64,000 nucleotides of DNA, from assembly GCA_025677835.1 (NCBI GenBank), contig JAIXMR010000007.1, positions 62,001-126,000 on the forward strand, given 5' to 3'. Positions 1 through 12,292 of the stretch are shown piece by piece. How positions within the stretch are numbered: the stretch's first letter is position 1; each line of letters opens with the position of its first letter. The DNA is from Sporodiniella umbellata (taxonomy: Eukaryota; Mucoromycota; Mucoromycetes; Mucorales; Rhizopodaceae). The position numbers and the translations under genes were made by a program. The notes under the pieces were generated by a model. It made no database searches and was not told the DNA's origin. It saw nothing but the letters and a program-made list of their open reading frames with translations.

Positions 1-1721
1 GCCAAAAATATGGTTATTATATTAAATCTGGTATATATCTAGCTTTCACTAAATATAAAAATACATAGACGAGGAGGTAGTAGGTAAACTGGCGGAGTTG
101 GATATTGTTGTGATGGACCTTGAGCGAGCCAACGGAAAAGTTATGCAGCTGGAAAAGACAATTGTAATATATAAAGATACTAGAAAGAAGCACTAATGAT
201 TTTTTAGAACGAACTAAAAGGAATGAACACAAAACCTTCAGAAAAAAGCCTACAAAGGTAAAACCACCTACAATTTTTGCCAAAAGGCAGATTGCATATG
301 TATAGGATAAAACTATGCTAATTGCATATATAGCCAGCTAGATTATGATTCAGAAATAGCTAAACTGATAAAAGATGTTGACAACTATCGAGATATACTT
401 CAAAAGACAGAAGCTAGGCTTACAAAAAAAATAAAAGAGCTCACTGGGGAAGCTACAAAACAGGTACTGTCAAACAAAATAACGATATCATTTGAATAGT
501 TTACTGACTAAAAAAAGACTCAAGAAAACGAGCAGTTAAAAAAGAAACTACGAGGCTTTGAAGATTATGACGAAATTAAAAGAGAGCTTCAAATAATGAA
601 GGTAAGTGCAAACAAAAGCAGTTTTCGTTTAACACCAGTAATTTTTTTTCTTAAAAAAAGTATGTAGAGTTTTCAACAGGAGAAGAAGAGTTTGATGCAA
701 GTGGTGTCCTTAACAAAGAATTTTTTAAAGACAGTCTTGAAACCCAGTTGATGGAAAAAAACAAGAAGCTTGAAACGGAATATACCCAAATTAAAGTATC
801 ACACAATGAGTTGAAAAAAGAAAACACTCAGATTCTGGAATCAGTTACAGAACTCAAAAAAAATATAACTGAAAAAACAAAGTTGATTCAAAACTTAGAA
901 GAGGATTTGCTTCGATTTGGACAAAGAGCAAGCGAAGTGGCAGAGGACACCAGTAAAAGCCCATCTAATAGCGATGTCAGTACTACCAATGATACTCCAC
1001 GCCAAAGCATAGAAAGTATGAGAGAAAACAAGAGTATTTTGCCTATTGTGATGAGCCAAAGAGATAGATTTAGACAAAAAAATGCAGAGTTAGAGGAGCG
1101 TCTTAAGTCCTCAGAGACTCTTTTGCAAGATACCAGAATGGAGTTACAGAGCTTAAAAACAGATAATTTAAAGCTATACGAGAGATTAAAGTTTGTACAT
1201 GTTTGGAAAGAAGGGCAACAAGAAAGAAACGTAAAGACTTCAAATAGAATGTCAGGCTCTTCTGGTTAAGCTGATTTATTACTGATTTACTTAGGAATAC
1301 TCAGTTGCTCTTAATATGGGTAACACATCCGGTGTGACTGCAAGACAACTTATGAAGTCTCCTGCAGAAGACCCAACAGATAAATATGGGAGGTTGTATG
1401 AGGAGAGCATGAACCCATTTACTCAGTTTCATAGAAAGGTAAAACAAAAGAAGAGCAAACATTTGAATATTCACACCATGTATTTAGGAGGAAAGCCGTA
1501 GATATCGAGCACTTAATTCAGCTGATAAGCTTACACTAAATCTAACACGTGTACTTTTTTCACACAAGTGGTTTAGATATTGTTTTGTGGTATACTCTCT
1601 TTTACTGCACTTACTGGTCGTAGTAACGCTATACCAACTGAGTTTATGGGAATGTAGACATGATCATGAAATGCTTAATTACCCCACAAACATTGATGAC
1701 GCTAATATACTAGGAAATTGA
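1..1721 (+). CDS. CASP/Coy1-like Golgi coiled-coil membrane protein (3' part, left-truncated)
   Basis: The 5' part lies outside the window; the first visible exon starts near 69 after an acceptor AG. Exons are joined by short introns (for example 601-660, about 1266-1305, and 1438-1487). The translation is heptad-rich coiled coil containing 'ILPIVMSQRDRFRQKN', a block conserved in yeast Coy1 and metazoan CASP. Next comes the conserved segment with 'DKYGRLYEESMNPFTQF', a basic stretch, and one membrane segment (1540-1640, 'WFRYCFVVYSLLLHLLVVV') close to the C-terminus. The stop is TGA at 1719-1721. Family knowledge: CASP/Coy1 is a C-tail-anchored golgin involved in intra-Golgi retrograde vesicle tethering. 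The tail-anchored layout fits. The next gene starts 116 bases downstream on the same strand, so this gene's 3' UTR probably overlaps that promoter. Confidence in the family is high; individual splice sites are inferred. Confidence 0.88.
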
Positions 1722-1837
1722 GCTTAGTCTGTTTTTTTTTTCTTTTTTTCTTTTTGTTCTTATTTGCAGCTGAGACCAATAAAGTTTCAAGAAATTACAC
1801 ATCACTTTTTAAATTTTTCTCCCGTTTTCTTTTCTAT

Positions 1838-4800
1838 ATGCAAATACACGATCCACAAAGAAACACTTATACAGAAAAAGCCTCAACAAAAAACTCTGAA
1901 GATCAGTGGACTGTAGACCGGGTCATTCTATGGCTTGAGGCTAATGATTTTAGACCTGCCATTGACTTTTTTAAAAGTAAGGACATCGCTTGACAAGTCT
2001 GATTGAAGTAAATTCTCATCCTCATTCTTTTAAGCACACAACATTAGTGGAAGAGCTTTCTTAGATATTGACATGACTTACCTCTCATTGCTCAAAGACA
2101 AATTGCCTTTGTCACAAACAGAAAAAAATCGACTTGCATATGCCATTCAGTCACTACGACAAGTAAGACAAATATCGTACCTATGGTTAATACTTACCTG
2201 AAATAGCCTGATTACCATTCCTATAATCGAATTTCTAGCTCGCAGCGTTCTAGCGAATCTAAAACACCACTGATACCCGAACGAAAATCATCATCAAATA
2301 ACGAAAAAGTATCTAGTTATGTAAATACACCTTTTACACCCACTATAAGTTTAGGAAAAAAACATGGCAGAACTCTTTCCAATACAATAGGAAGACATAC
2401 CAGGAATGAAAGCGATGGAGGCTGGAAAATGGCTATTAGAAGACCAGGTTCTGGGACGGTACAAAAAAAATCACGTATATTAGGTTGAAGGATTACTAAG
2501 TTGTTATTTTTTTTTTTGCATATTTTACTACCTAACAGGAACATCAACAGAGTATTCATGTTACAAAGGATTCAGATACTTTCCATAGCTTGCAAGTGAC
2601 GGGTATGTTTGACCCTCGTATCATTAAGATGTCTATTTTGAGAAAGCTAGGACTTGGTGACCCTTATAGCAGATATCTATTCTTTCATGAGAACGGAAAA
2701 AATCCGAGTAATTTGCCTTATCGCCTATTGAAACCGTTGTATTCATCAAAATTAACCTAGATACCCCATTGGGAGACGAAGAACTCTCACATATCTGCCA
2801 AATATCTGATCATAGCTCTACTAATAGAATATTGGTAAAGCATGTATTGGAGCAATATCAATATTATCAAAAAGACGGAACCGAATTCCGCGATTTTGTT
2901 CCTCGTACAAAGTAAGACAAGATACAATGAATTAGTATCAGTATATTAACGGTACAGCGGAAAGGCCTGTCAAGTCAGGCTATTACAACCAAAGTAGCAC
3001 CTATGTTCCTCAGAATTACGGCAACAGTTCCTATTATTCACAAGAAAATATAGATGCAGAAAGAGATAATGCTAATAGAAATAGTAAGCACATCATTTCA
3101 AAAATAAATAAACTACAGAAAACAAACAGTAAACTTTTAGACATGAGGACACTTCCTACACGGCTCCCCTACTCTGAAAAAAACAACTATACAGATACAT
3201 CTTACCGTTCTCAGTATTCTCCACAGATTCCAGTCCAAAGTCCAGATGGAGTATTTCGACCTTTGCAACAAGATACATTGTATGAACAGCATCCATGGGC
3301 GACATATTCTAATAAACAAGAAAGCTCACCGTCATTGTGGGCTATTCCACCAAAAATCAATCAACCGGAAAGTGGAGACAATGCATTTTCAGCTCCTCTC
3401 AACGAACAAACATCAGGAGAACAAATACAAGCGCCATCAAAAGTGTCACTCTGGGCTGTCCCTCCAAACAACGTACAAGAAAAAAAAAATCATTCTCTGT
3501 GGGCTGTCTCTCCTAATACCAACCATCAACTGGAAAACGAAAAAAATAATTTTTCATGGGAGGCTCCTTCAGACAACAAGTACCAGCTGAAAGAGAACGC
3601 AGCGCCTTCTCTTTGGGCTGTCCCTCCTAACCAACCAGAAAAAAAACTGACCTCATTATGGGCTGTTCCTCCCTGCAATTCACAGGAAGACCAGGTTACA
3701 TCCCCACCTTCAGAATATTACAATGAACAAAAAGAAAATACAGCAACCCCGTTGTGGGCCACTGCCCCGCACCACCAAGAACTAGTCTCTGATAGTTCCT
3801 TATGGCCTGTGCACAACGACAGTGGACAGCATTTGCAGCAAGAAAAAGTGGCGCATACATCCTCTTTATGGGCTGTGCCCCCTAACAATGGCGATACGAC
3901 TCGGGCTTCCGCAGAAGACCATGAAGCTACTGGCTATAAACGAACACCTGTTGAAACAAACACCCCTACTCTTTGGGCCGTTACACCAAACTCAGAGAGG
4001 CGACAGTTTGGTGCTGAAAACTTGAATTTACATCCTAGTATTTCAAACAAAACAGACCATACAGAGGAAGTTGATTCCAAATCAGTCACTGTACCTTCTC
4101 TACCTGAAACAGATGCACAAAGCGACCACGCTAGTAATTCCAGTGTGGTAAGCGCGCCTCCACAAACAATAGAAGATGGGATAGAAAATTTAAGATTGGG
4201 AAAGAATCTTCATGTAGAGACAAACATACAAGGAAATTCTCCCCCTTCTCCCTCATCGCCCTGTCCAACCGATGGAACCGACGAAGACAACTGGGCAGAG
4301 CGACCTTCAGTAGAAAGGCTATATAAAAACATCGACAAGTACTTGCCCGGACACGATTTAGACAAAGAAATCATTGAAACGCCTACTCCGCCTGTGTATG
4401 TTAACGCTCTACCACCCAATCGAAGGCTTCAGGGCCATAAAAAGTCAATTCGTAACGTAGCAAATGAAGCACACCGAAATTGGAGAAATGTAATTACTGT
4501 TGTTCGTGCTAACAACCTAATGAAAAGAAGAAATACAAAAATGTGGCATCGTGCAGTAGAACAAGTGAAACCGGGAATGAAAGCAAGCGTTCAGCAGCCG
4601 GACGAATTACCAAGTAAAGAGGCTTGGAAGTCAACATACATGTACCTAACTATTTATTTCATGTTTTTCTAGAGTCTAAAAAACTACAATGGATACGAGG
4701 TGAACTAATTGGAAAAGGATCATTTGGAAGAGTTTACCACGCATTGAACGTTGAAGCAGGCGAATGGATTGCTGTTAAACAAGTAGACATACCCAACACC

Positions 4801-5743
4801 AAATCCGATTATGCAAATCCCCAACTGAAAGAAATTAAAGACGGGCTGTTCCGAGAAATTTCTCTTCTGGAAGATCTAGATAATGAGTACATTGTTCAAT
4901 ATTTGGGTTATAATGTTGACGAAGAAGAAGGCCACATCAATATCTTTTTGGAATATGTTCCTGGAGGAAGTGTTGCTTCTTGCCTTAGTAAAACTGGCAA
5001 GTTTGAAATTCCCCTTGTTCAATTCTTTACTAGACAGATACTTTTGGGATTGGCCTATCTACACAGCCGCGACATCATGCACAGAGTAAACAAGCAGATG
5101 TAATACGAGGGCTATTTTTGCTTAATTTTTTTTTTTTTCAAAGGATATAAAAGCAGGCAACATATTGTTGGACGAAAACGGTATCTGCAAAATTACAGAT
5201 TTTGGACTATCCAAGTTAAGCGGACAAGACAAAGCATATGATCCACACTCCAATAATTCAGTTATGAGAGGTACTGTCTTTTGGATGGCGCCTGAAGTAG
5301 TCAAAGGAACAAATTACAATGCTAAAGTTGATATTTGGAGTTTGGGGTGCACTGTCATTGAAATGTTAACTGGAAATCATCCATGGTTAGAACTTAATAT
5401 GCTAGCAGCACTATATAATGTAATGTACGCACGTATATAAGCCTAAAACACTCACTTCAAACACTATATAGCTCGGAAAATATCAAGCACCGCCTATACC
5501 TGAAGATTTTACTGAAGATGCAAGAGATTTCCTCAACAGATGTTTTACCATGTAAATGAACCTTATTTACTATTTTTGGTTTTAACTTTTGATAATAGTA
5601 ACCCAGAAGAACGGCCTACAGCAGGCCAACTACTGGAACACTCTTTTGTACAGAAGGATCCCTCGTTTGAATTCAAGAAGCATATGAAAAATGTGGAAGT
5701 TGAACGCAAAGCATCTAAAAGGAAACAGTTAGAGCAACAATAA
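1838..5743 (+). CDS. Bck1-type MAP kinase kinase kinase with SAM and RA-like domains
   Basis: Domains in order: a SAM domain (about 1905-2162, split by the intron 1977-2034, 'WTVDRVILWLEANDF' to 'NISGRAFLDI'); a Ras-association/UbRBD-like region (about 2560-2910, 'MFDPRIIKMSILRKLGLGD'); a linker with repeated LWAVPP motifs (3320-4010); the fungal Bck1 signature 'RPSVERLYKNIDKYLPGHD'; and a Ser/Thr kinase domain from 4673. Kinase motifs seen: GKGSFGRV loop, AVKQVD lysine, HRDIKAGN (split by intron 5086-5143 between R and D), DFG, and RGTVFWMAPE. Family knowledge: Bck1 relays Pkc1 signals to Mkk and Slt2 in cell-wall integrity; Ste11/Byr2 MAPKKKs share SAM and RA domains. The linker signature and kinase sequence favour Bck1 over Ste11. 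ATG 1838 is the first good start after the upstream gene; an upstream in-frame start at 1718 would overlap that gene's stop. Stop TAA is at 5741-5743. Confidence 0.85.
3323..4010 (+). repeat. Imperfect LWAVPP-type peptide repeats inside the MAPKKK linker
   Basis: The linker exon encodes about nine copies of a short motif of the form (S/T/P)-L-W-A-(V/I/T)-x-P-N, for example SLWAIPPK, SLWAVPPN, SLWAVSPN, SLWAVPPC, PLWATAPH, SLWPVHND and TLWAVTPN. Copies are separated by roughly 10-35 residues of polar, Q/N/E-rich sequence. DNA between copies is not tandemly identical, so the repeat is conserved at the peptide level, which suggests selection on the motif and not a recent DNA duplication. Confidence 0.9.
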
Positions 5744-7686
5744 GAAACAAAATACTAAAAAGTGACCATGTACTTATTGAATAAAAAAAGTTAAGCAGAA
5801 GTAACTATTATTTAATCAATGCTGAGCATTAAATCTTTAAAAAAAGAAAGTACCCAATATCCTTTGTGATGTTAGTAAAATGAGGTTATAGCTATTGTGG
5901 CTGGTCTAGTCAACGTAGTTACTATAGCTGTGGCTAATATACGCTATATAAAAGCGGAATGAAACTATTTGTTGCGGCTTTTATTAAGATATATTGTAGA
6001 TATTGACATAAAAAGCACTAAATTATTTTTGTATGAGCAGCTGTTTTTACTTTTTTACTACAGACTTTTATGATTAAATTTAGTAAATTTTGGTACAGTC
6101 ATTTCAAAAAATAAAACAGTCGACTGTTTCAAGCAAAACATCCATGTTCAACACTAAAAGCTCTTGCTTAATTAGACTGCTAATAAACACAATAACAAGC
6201 TTTGGTTACTATTAATGTCCTGAGCAAAATATAGTGATAAAAATCAAAGAATTTTTTATGCATTGTAGCGTTTATTACAGTTAACATGCACTTTAATTTT
6301 TTTTTATTGATTATTGGAGCGACCTTATACAACTTACTTGTAAGATCATTTCCCCATAAGCTTTTTCAGAATATATTGGTGATCTCTATACTCCGAAATC
6401 AGGTTGTTTTACTTCGATCGTCACTTTTTTACTTGCTTAACAACACACTGTTTATATTGGTGGTGTTTGTTGCCAGATAAATTTTAATTTAAAACTTGTG
6501 CCAGCCATCAGTAACACTACCCTATATATTTCTTTGTATGTTTTTTTAAATTATTTTCTTTTTTTTTTTTTTAATATTTGAATCTGGTAATTTACAGCGT
6601 GCCATAATCTACTGTGCTAAAAAAAAAAGGCGCAACCTTCATCACTTTGACCTCTTTCCCAGAAAAATGCCGTAAGCTACAGTTGCCTTGAAAATTTCAT
6701 TTTGATTTCTTACTGAGACGTTTCTGTTTTAATGGTATAATATATCTACCTTGTTTATGTTATTTGGCTAGCAAATTCGATATTTCTAGTATTTAGTCAC
6801 TTTTAAGAATATTTTAAGCTATTAAGCATAGGTATTTTATGAAATTGTCCTTCTATTTAAAATTTAATATTTATTTGAAAGTTCCAATCTTTATTAGGTT
6901 CTATAAATTGAAAGTATTTGAGACGCCTCTACTATAGCTAGTAATTGTATACCCTTGAATTTTATTTGCAAAGTATGTTCATAGCATTCAAAAAAGTAGC
7001 TGACAACAAAGCTTTAAAATTTATTCAATGTATTATTAGTGGTGTTGTATTAAAAGATCATGTACGCTTGTTTTTTTTTATATATACAGCAAACGAATAT
7101 TTTGTCATTGCAATTATTCTTCAAAAAACATAGTTTTAAACCAAATATTACTAAACGAACAATGCACCGTTTATTCAAAAATCACCAGTAATTTTGAGCC
7201 TTTACTAGGGTTTGATTGGTACTAGATACTTTTTCTTCACACATTTATGAAGTTCAAAAGTTTGCCGTTTTGACAGTAAATTAGCTTTGTATTGAAAGTA
7301 AGATCTATTGTTTAAAATCTGTTTTTATCAGAAACGTGTATAGCTTTCCTTTTTTGCATATACTTCTGAGTATCTACAAGATAAAACTAAAGAAATAGAA
7401 TACAAAAATGCTAGAAGAGCTGGTTACATGGGAACATAACCTCACCGCTTGGGTCAGCTAACGTTGTTATTAACATTTTATCCATTTAAATACAAAAATC
7501 ATGTACCTTTAGCGTATCTGTGAACATCTTAAGTATTACTATCAAAAGAACTTTTATTCGTACTGAAGACAGAAAGAGTAGTTCTTTTTATTAATAGAAA
7601 ACATACATCGTACCAATTAGCTTTTTCCCCCAAAAAAAAGGTCTGAATTCATGAAAGCCATATTGTAGGATCCAATATGCAAAGTG

Positions 7687-7732
<46 letters not shown>

Positions 7733-8023
7733 CAAGTAATAAAACGCTCATAGTTAACACGCTTTATTCTGTAAAAAGTATCTTTAAACGTTACACAGAC
7801 AATGAAAATGAAAATGCAGCTACTATTCTTTACACAAAAAAAGAGGCGATATGAAAATTAATTGATACCAATTAAAAAAAATTAGTGATATCATAAAGAT
7901 GATTGTTTACTTTTTTCTAAAAAAAAATGCAGATTTTACATTGGATAAAGAAAACCTGATTTTTTAAGAAAAAATTTAAAGCTTGACATAATTTATACCA
8001 GTTTGTTATTTTGTATATTAATA
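5744..8023. other. AT-rich intergenic spacer
   Basis: This stretch of about 2.3 kb holds the MAPKKK 3' flank and the promoter side of the SNF2-RING gene. Open frames here are short, low-complexity and start or stop in A/T runs; none resembles a known family. The only clear structure is the (CA)n(TA)n microsatellite at 7687-7728. I see no RNA gene in it by eye. Confidence 0.6.
7687..7728. repeat. (CA)7(TA)14 compound microsatellite
   Basis: A run of CA dinucleotides passes directly into a run of TA dinucleotides, read directly from the sequence. It lies about 300 bases upstream of the SNF2-RING gene start. Confidence 0.95.
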
Positions 8024-10997
8024 ATGGCAGCACATCAAGTGGAAGTACTTTCAGACGCTGACTCAGCTCACGACCTCATTTTCTCTTCTGCGCAAGATGA
8101 TCAGTATTACTCCAATCTTCATTCTGATACTGAAAGTCAGCAAGGTTCCAGTCTTATTTTTGATTTAACAGCTGAGGATTTCATCAAGACCACAAATCAA
8201 AACAAAGGGAAAAACAAAGCGACAGAAAACAGCTCCTGTGCGAATCCCATATTTGTAGACGACGATCCGTATTCTTTTATAAGTGGTTTAAACGTGGAAA
8301 ACTCAGAAGATCTACGCACACTGGGTTTGGATGTAGAAGCCTTCCAGACAAAAGAGCAAACAGTAAAAGCAGAAGGATCCAACTCAAGACAACTTAAACG
8401 AAACGATGTGGAAGAAATTTCATCAACCTACAAAAAGCATCGCCATGAAGATCCGATAGAAATTATCGACAGCGATGACGATAACGACAATTCATGTCTA
8501 ATTGATCTCACAGACAGTATTTACGACTCCTACGAACTAATTGAGCTTTCCGGTAGTAGTGATGAAGACCAAATGTCCAATACAATTTATCACTACCCTA
8601 TTGCTAGTAGCTCGACAGCATCATTTGGGTATGGAAATTCTTATAGACGTAACCTACCACAATCTTTCTCAACGAATCGAAGGAGAAACAGGAGACGACA
8701 AGCAGCTACACTGATAACTGACAGAACTACAATGCGCACAATTGCTACAGGCAAATTTGAAGAAACTGAGGATGATTTAAGAAATTTGCTGGAAAATATT
8801 ACAAACGACGATCCACCGCCACCTGAAAACAGAGCAGGTACACCAGAACGAATGATCGTTTGCTTGATGGAACATCAAAAAATTGGGCTGGAATGGATGC
8901 TTAAAATGGAAACATCACACAACCAAGGTGGCATATTAGCTGACGATATGGGTCTAGGAAAGGTAAGGTGGTCAAAGTAAGCTTATATTAAACTAAAGAT
9001 GTTCTTGAAGACAGTGCAAGCTATTTCAATTATTTGCCGCAATCCTTGCACAAACTATACGCAAATAGATCCACAAACTGCAACAAGACCAGCTGGAACG
9101 TTGGAGCTCAAATCTACACTTGTTATCTGTCCAGTATCTTTAATTGATCAATGGAGAAGAGAAGTTGAAACTAAAACACAGCCGAGCCTTAAAGTCCTTG
9201 TTTATCATGGCACCAATCGAGTGAAGAGCCCATTAGACTTTGTTCCTTATGACGGTAGGGTTTTTTTTCAAGAGAAAATATTGATTACTTATATTATAAT
9301 AGTGATTATAACGTCGTATACAGTCGCCTCTACTGACCTCATAGAAGTGCGCAGAGGACCTCTTTCGATGGCCAAATTCCACCGAGTTATATTGGATGAA
9401 GCACATACTATCAAAAACAAGAATACACAAGCTTCGCGAGGATGGTAAGTAGTAGTAAAACAATTTAGGTTTCTTTTTGTAATAATGAAAGATAGCTGCG
9501 AAATCAATGCCTGCTATCGATGGTGTTTGACAGCCACACCTATACAAAACAAAATCGAGGAACTTTATTCGCTTATACACTTTTTGAGAATTCGGCCGTT
9601 CTGTGACTGGGCCGAATTTCGTCAGGCCATTATAGTCCCTATGAAACGAGGATCTTCTCATAAAGCTATCCAAACAGCTCACTTCCTGATGAAAGCCATT
9701 GCTTTACGCAGATCTAAGAAAGCCCTCATTGATGGACGTCCTGTGCTGAATTTGCCTGAGCGACATGTTGTCATGGAGCATATCGAGTTTTCAGAGGATG
9801 AAAGGGCTCACTATGAAATTGTAAACGCTCAAGCTCAAGCTCGTTTTACAAAATATGTACAGACTGGAACAGTTATGAAAAACTATTCATCTGTATTACT
9901 TATGTTGCTGCGACTTCGACAAGCGTGTTTACATCCTAGCCTTACCATTCAAGAAGGGTTCGGCTCTCTAGATGCTGAATCGAGTCATAAGGACCGTCTG
10001 AAACTGGCTCGACAAATGAAACCTGATGTACTACATCGCTTGTTAAATGAAAGTGCTACCATTAAAGAAATTGAATGCCCTATATGTATGGATATTGCCC
10101 AGAACGCCCAAATTATGGCACTCTGTGGACATATCCTTTGTAGGGAGTGTTTTGATAGTAAGTGTTGTCCTAATATTTAGTTTTACTTATCGCTTTTAGA
10201 CTATTGGAATGCACTAAATGGTAGCATGAAGCGCTGCCCTCAATGTCGTGGGCCGATCGACAAACAGAAGCTAATAGACATAGAGTCTTTTTTGGAGGTG
10301 CATGTCCCTGAATTAGCTCAGGAAATAGAAGATACTTCTTTGGTAAATCCAGAAGAAGTTATGAAACGTGCAAAGCTAGTGTCGAGCGCAAAAATTGACA
10401 AGACTATGCAAATCCTAGAGGACTCAGCTAGGCACTCTAATAACAAAGATAAAACCATAGTATTCTCACAATTTACTACAATGCTTTCATTGCTGGAAAG
10501 CCCTCTCCAAAGAAAGGGAATTGCGTACTTACGTTATGATGGGTCTATGAATGTGAGGCAGCGTGCAGAAGCAGTAAACAAATTTTTTGACGATCCAAAC
10601 ATCAAGGTGTTGCTTGTGTCTACAAAATGCGGTTCTCTTGGACTTAATCTTACATGCGCAAACCGTGTAATTTTGTTAGACATATGGTGGAATCCAGCTG
10701 TAGAGAACCAAGCAATTGACCGTGTTCACCGTATTGGTCAAAAGAAGAATGTTGAGGTACATCGCATTTTTATTGCGAATACCGTTGAAGACCGTATATT
10801 AGAATTACAGAATAAGAAACAGGTAATTCAATTTGTACATGCAATTTTATAAACTTAACTTTTTTTTTTTTGGGGAAAGACAGGCCTTAGCAGATGGTGT
10901 ATTAGGCGAAGGGTCCGTTAGTCCCTCATCAGGAAGACTGAACGTCAGCGAACTTATTTACTTGTTTCGCGGTGGCCAAATGCCATTTAACAATTAG
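8024..10997 (+). CDS. Uls1/Ris1-like SNF2 translocase with internal C3HC4 RING finger
   Basis: The start is ATG 8024 ([11 protein letters not shown]). Inferred introns are 8963-9010, 9255-9302, one ending near 9496, one at about 10160-10199, and one at about 10822-10883. Domains in order: an acidic N-terminal half with about six candidate SUMO-interacting motifs; SNF2 ATPase motifs ('ADDMGLGKT' Walker A, 'ILDEAH' Walker B, 'CLTATPIQN'); a RING finger ('[19 protein letters not shown]' through 'CPQCRG') inserted before the helicase C lobe; then 'CGSLGLNLT' and '[11 protein letters not shown]'. Stop TAG is at 10995-10997. Family knowledge: Rad5/Rad16/Uls1-type proteins combine SNF2 translocase and RING; Uls1 acts on SUMOylated chromatin proteins. 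The SIM-rich N-terminus and absence of a visible HIRAN domain favour Uls1 over Rad5, and the RING position is shared with Rad16. Rad16/RHP16 is the main alternative. Confidence 0.87.
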
Positions 10998-11352
10998 AAA
11001 AGCAAGCTTTTAAATACCAATACTTTTGTATATCTAAAATCTATACTTGGGCTGTTTGTTTTCAAGTACTATTGAACTTAAAAAAAAATATTGTTGTGAA
11101 TATTTCTTTTTTTTATGGATGACGCTAAAACTGGGATACTCAAGCTTTTTCAGAATTCGTTTTTTTTTATTTGTATTTACTTTGGGTCATGTAATACTGA
11201 AAATCTTTTAGATTTGTTGGAACCTTAAAATTCACCTATTCTTCCCCATCGTACAACTTTATAATAAAAAAAAAGCCTTTTTGTTCGTTGTACATTTTGA
11301 AGTTTTTATGAAAAAATTATCTTATTCTTTATTGTGTATGACTATATGGGCT
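10998..11352. other. Convergent intergenic region
   Basis: About 355 bases between two convergent genes. It is A/T-rich with several T runs and contains AATAAA-like sequence near 11262, fitting 3' UTR and polyadenylation signals of both flanking genes. No gene is seen. Confidence 0.5.
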
Positions 11353-12292
11353 TTAGACACTTGTGTCCATGATGACGAACTTCTTCTTTTGCTTCTTAGT
11401 TTGATCTACAGGTTTAGGTAAGCTGAAGTTAGCAGTTTCTATCTCAATAACACGTTTCTCGAGGTCTTTGTAAGGCAAACGGTTTAAAACCTTTGCAGCG
11501 TCCTCTGGAGTAAAGGGGGTGTCTTCTTTAACTGTTTTGAATTTGGGCTTTCCAACGTTGGGGAAAATATCCACCAAAGGTTCTTTCAATAATTCAATTG
11601 ATCTATCAACACCCATAAGTTGCTCCATGCCCTTTGAAAACTTTTTTTGTAAAGCAACACCCTATTATTTGGAGGAAATGAAAAGAAAGATGCAAAGTTA
11701 GCACTAAGTATATTTCACAGACATAGAGATTTAAATTGACATACATTGGTTTCCATTTCTTTTTCTGACGCCTTTAATTTTAAAATAGCCTCTACACGCT
11801 TCAATGAGATGCCATGCTTTGTAGCCAGCTTTCTAACTGTCCAATTTTGAGATTCAGAAGTAAAGGCATCGTAAATGTGTTGTTTAGTAATGTCAGAAAG
11901 AGGAGGTCTGGGCTGAAACAGTGGGTTGTTGGGAAAAGGCTAAAGAAAAATGAAACGTCATTGAAAAATGAAAAGCAAAAATGTAGAAATCTTACTGTAG
12001 CTCCAAGATAGTTTGTTGTACCTTCTGAGGGACGACTGAATTTTTTTCCCGTAGCTTCCATCCAGCTATGAAAGTTGCGGCGTCTGTTTGAAAGTTTGAC
12101 AGGCTCTTTTGGAGTTTCGGCTTCTATGGACTCTTCTGAAGCTTCAGCTTCTATAGGTTCAATATCTGTGGTCTCAGAAACCTTTTCGTCTTCAAAACGT
12201 AAAGCAGTGAAAGAAAACGTTCTTGTTGTAGAGCAGGAGACATAGCTATTCAAGCCTCTAAGAGGCGATGTACACAGTCGAAGATGTTGCAT
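11353..12292 (-). CDS. Mitochondrial small ribosomal subunit protein mS45 (Bot1p family)
   Basis: Read on the minus strand from ATG 12292. Three exons are joined by introns of about 60-90 bases (GT-AG, phase 0 by my reading) at about 11940-11997 and 11664-11743. The N-terminus is basic and hydroxylated (MQHLRLCTSPLRGLNSYVS), as in a mitochondrial presequence. The middle reads 'NNPLFQPRPPLSDITKQ', 'WTVRKLATKHGISLKRVEAI' and 'LKLKASEKEMETN', which is the helix-turn-helix-like core of the Bot1p/eukaryotic mitochondrial regulator family, followed by GVALQKKFSKGMEQLMG. Family knowledge: Bot1p is mitoribosomal protein mS45 and is needed for mitochondrial translation. Identification is from memory of family sequence pattern; other mitoribosomal proteins are less likely. 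Confidence 0.75.
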
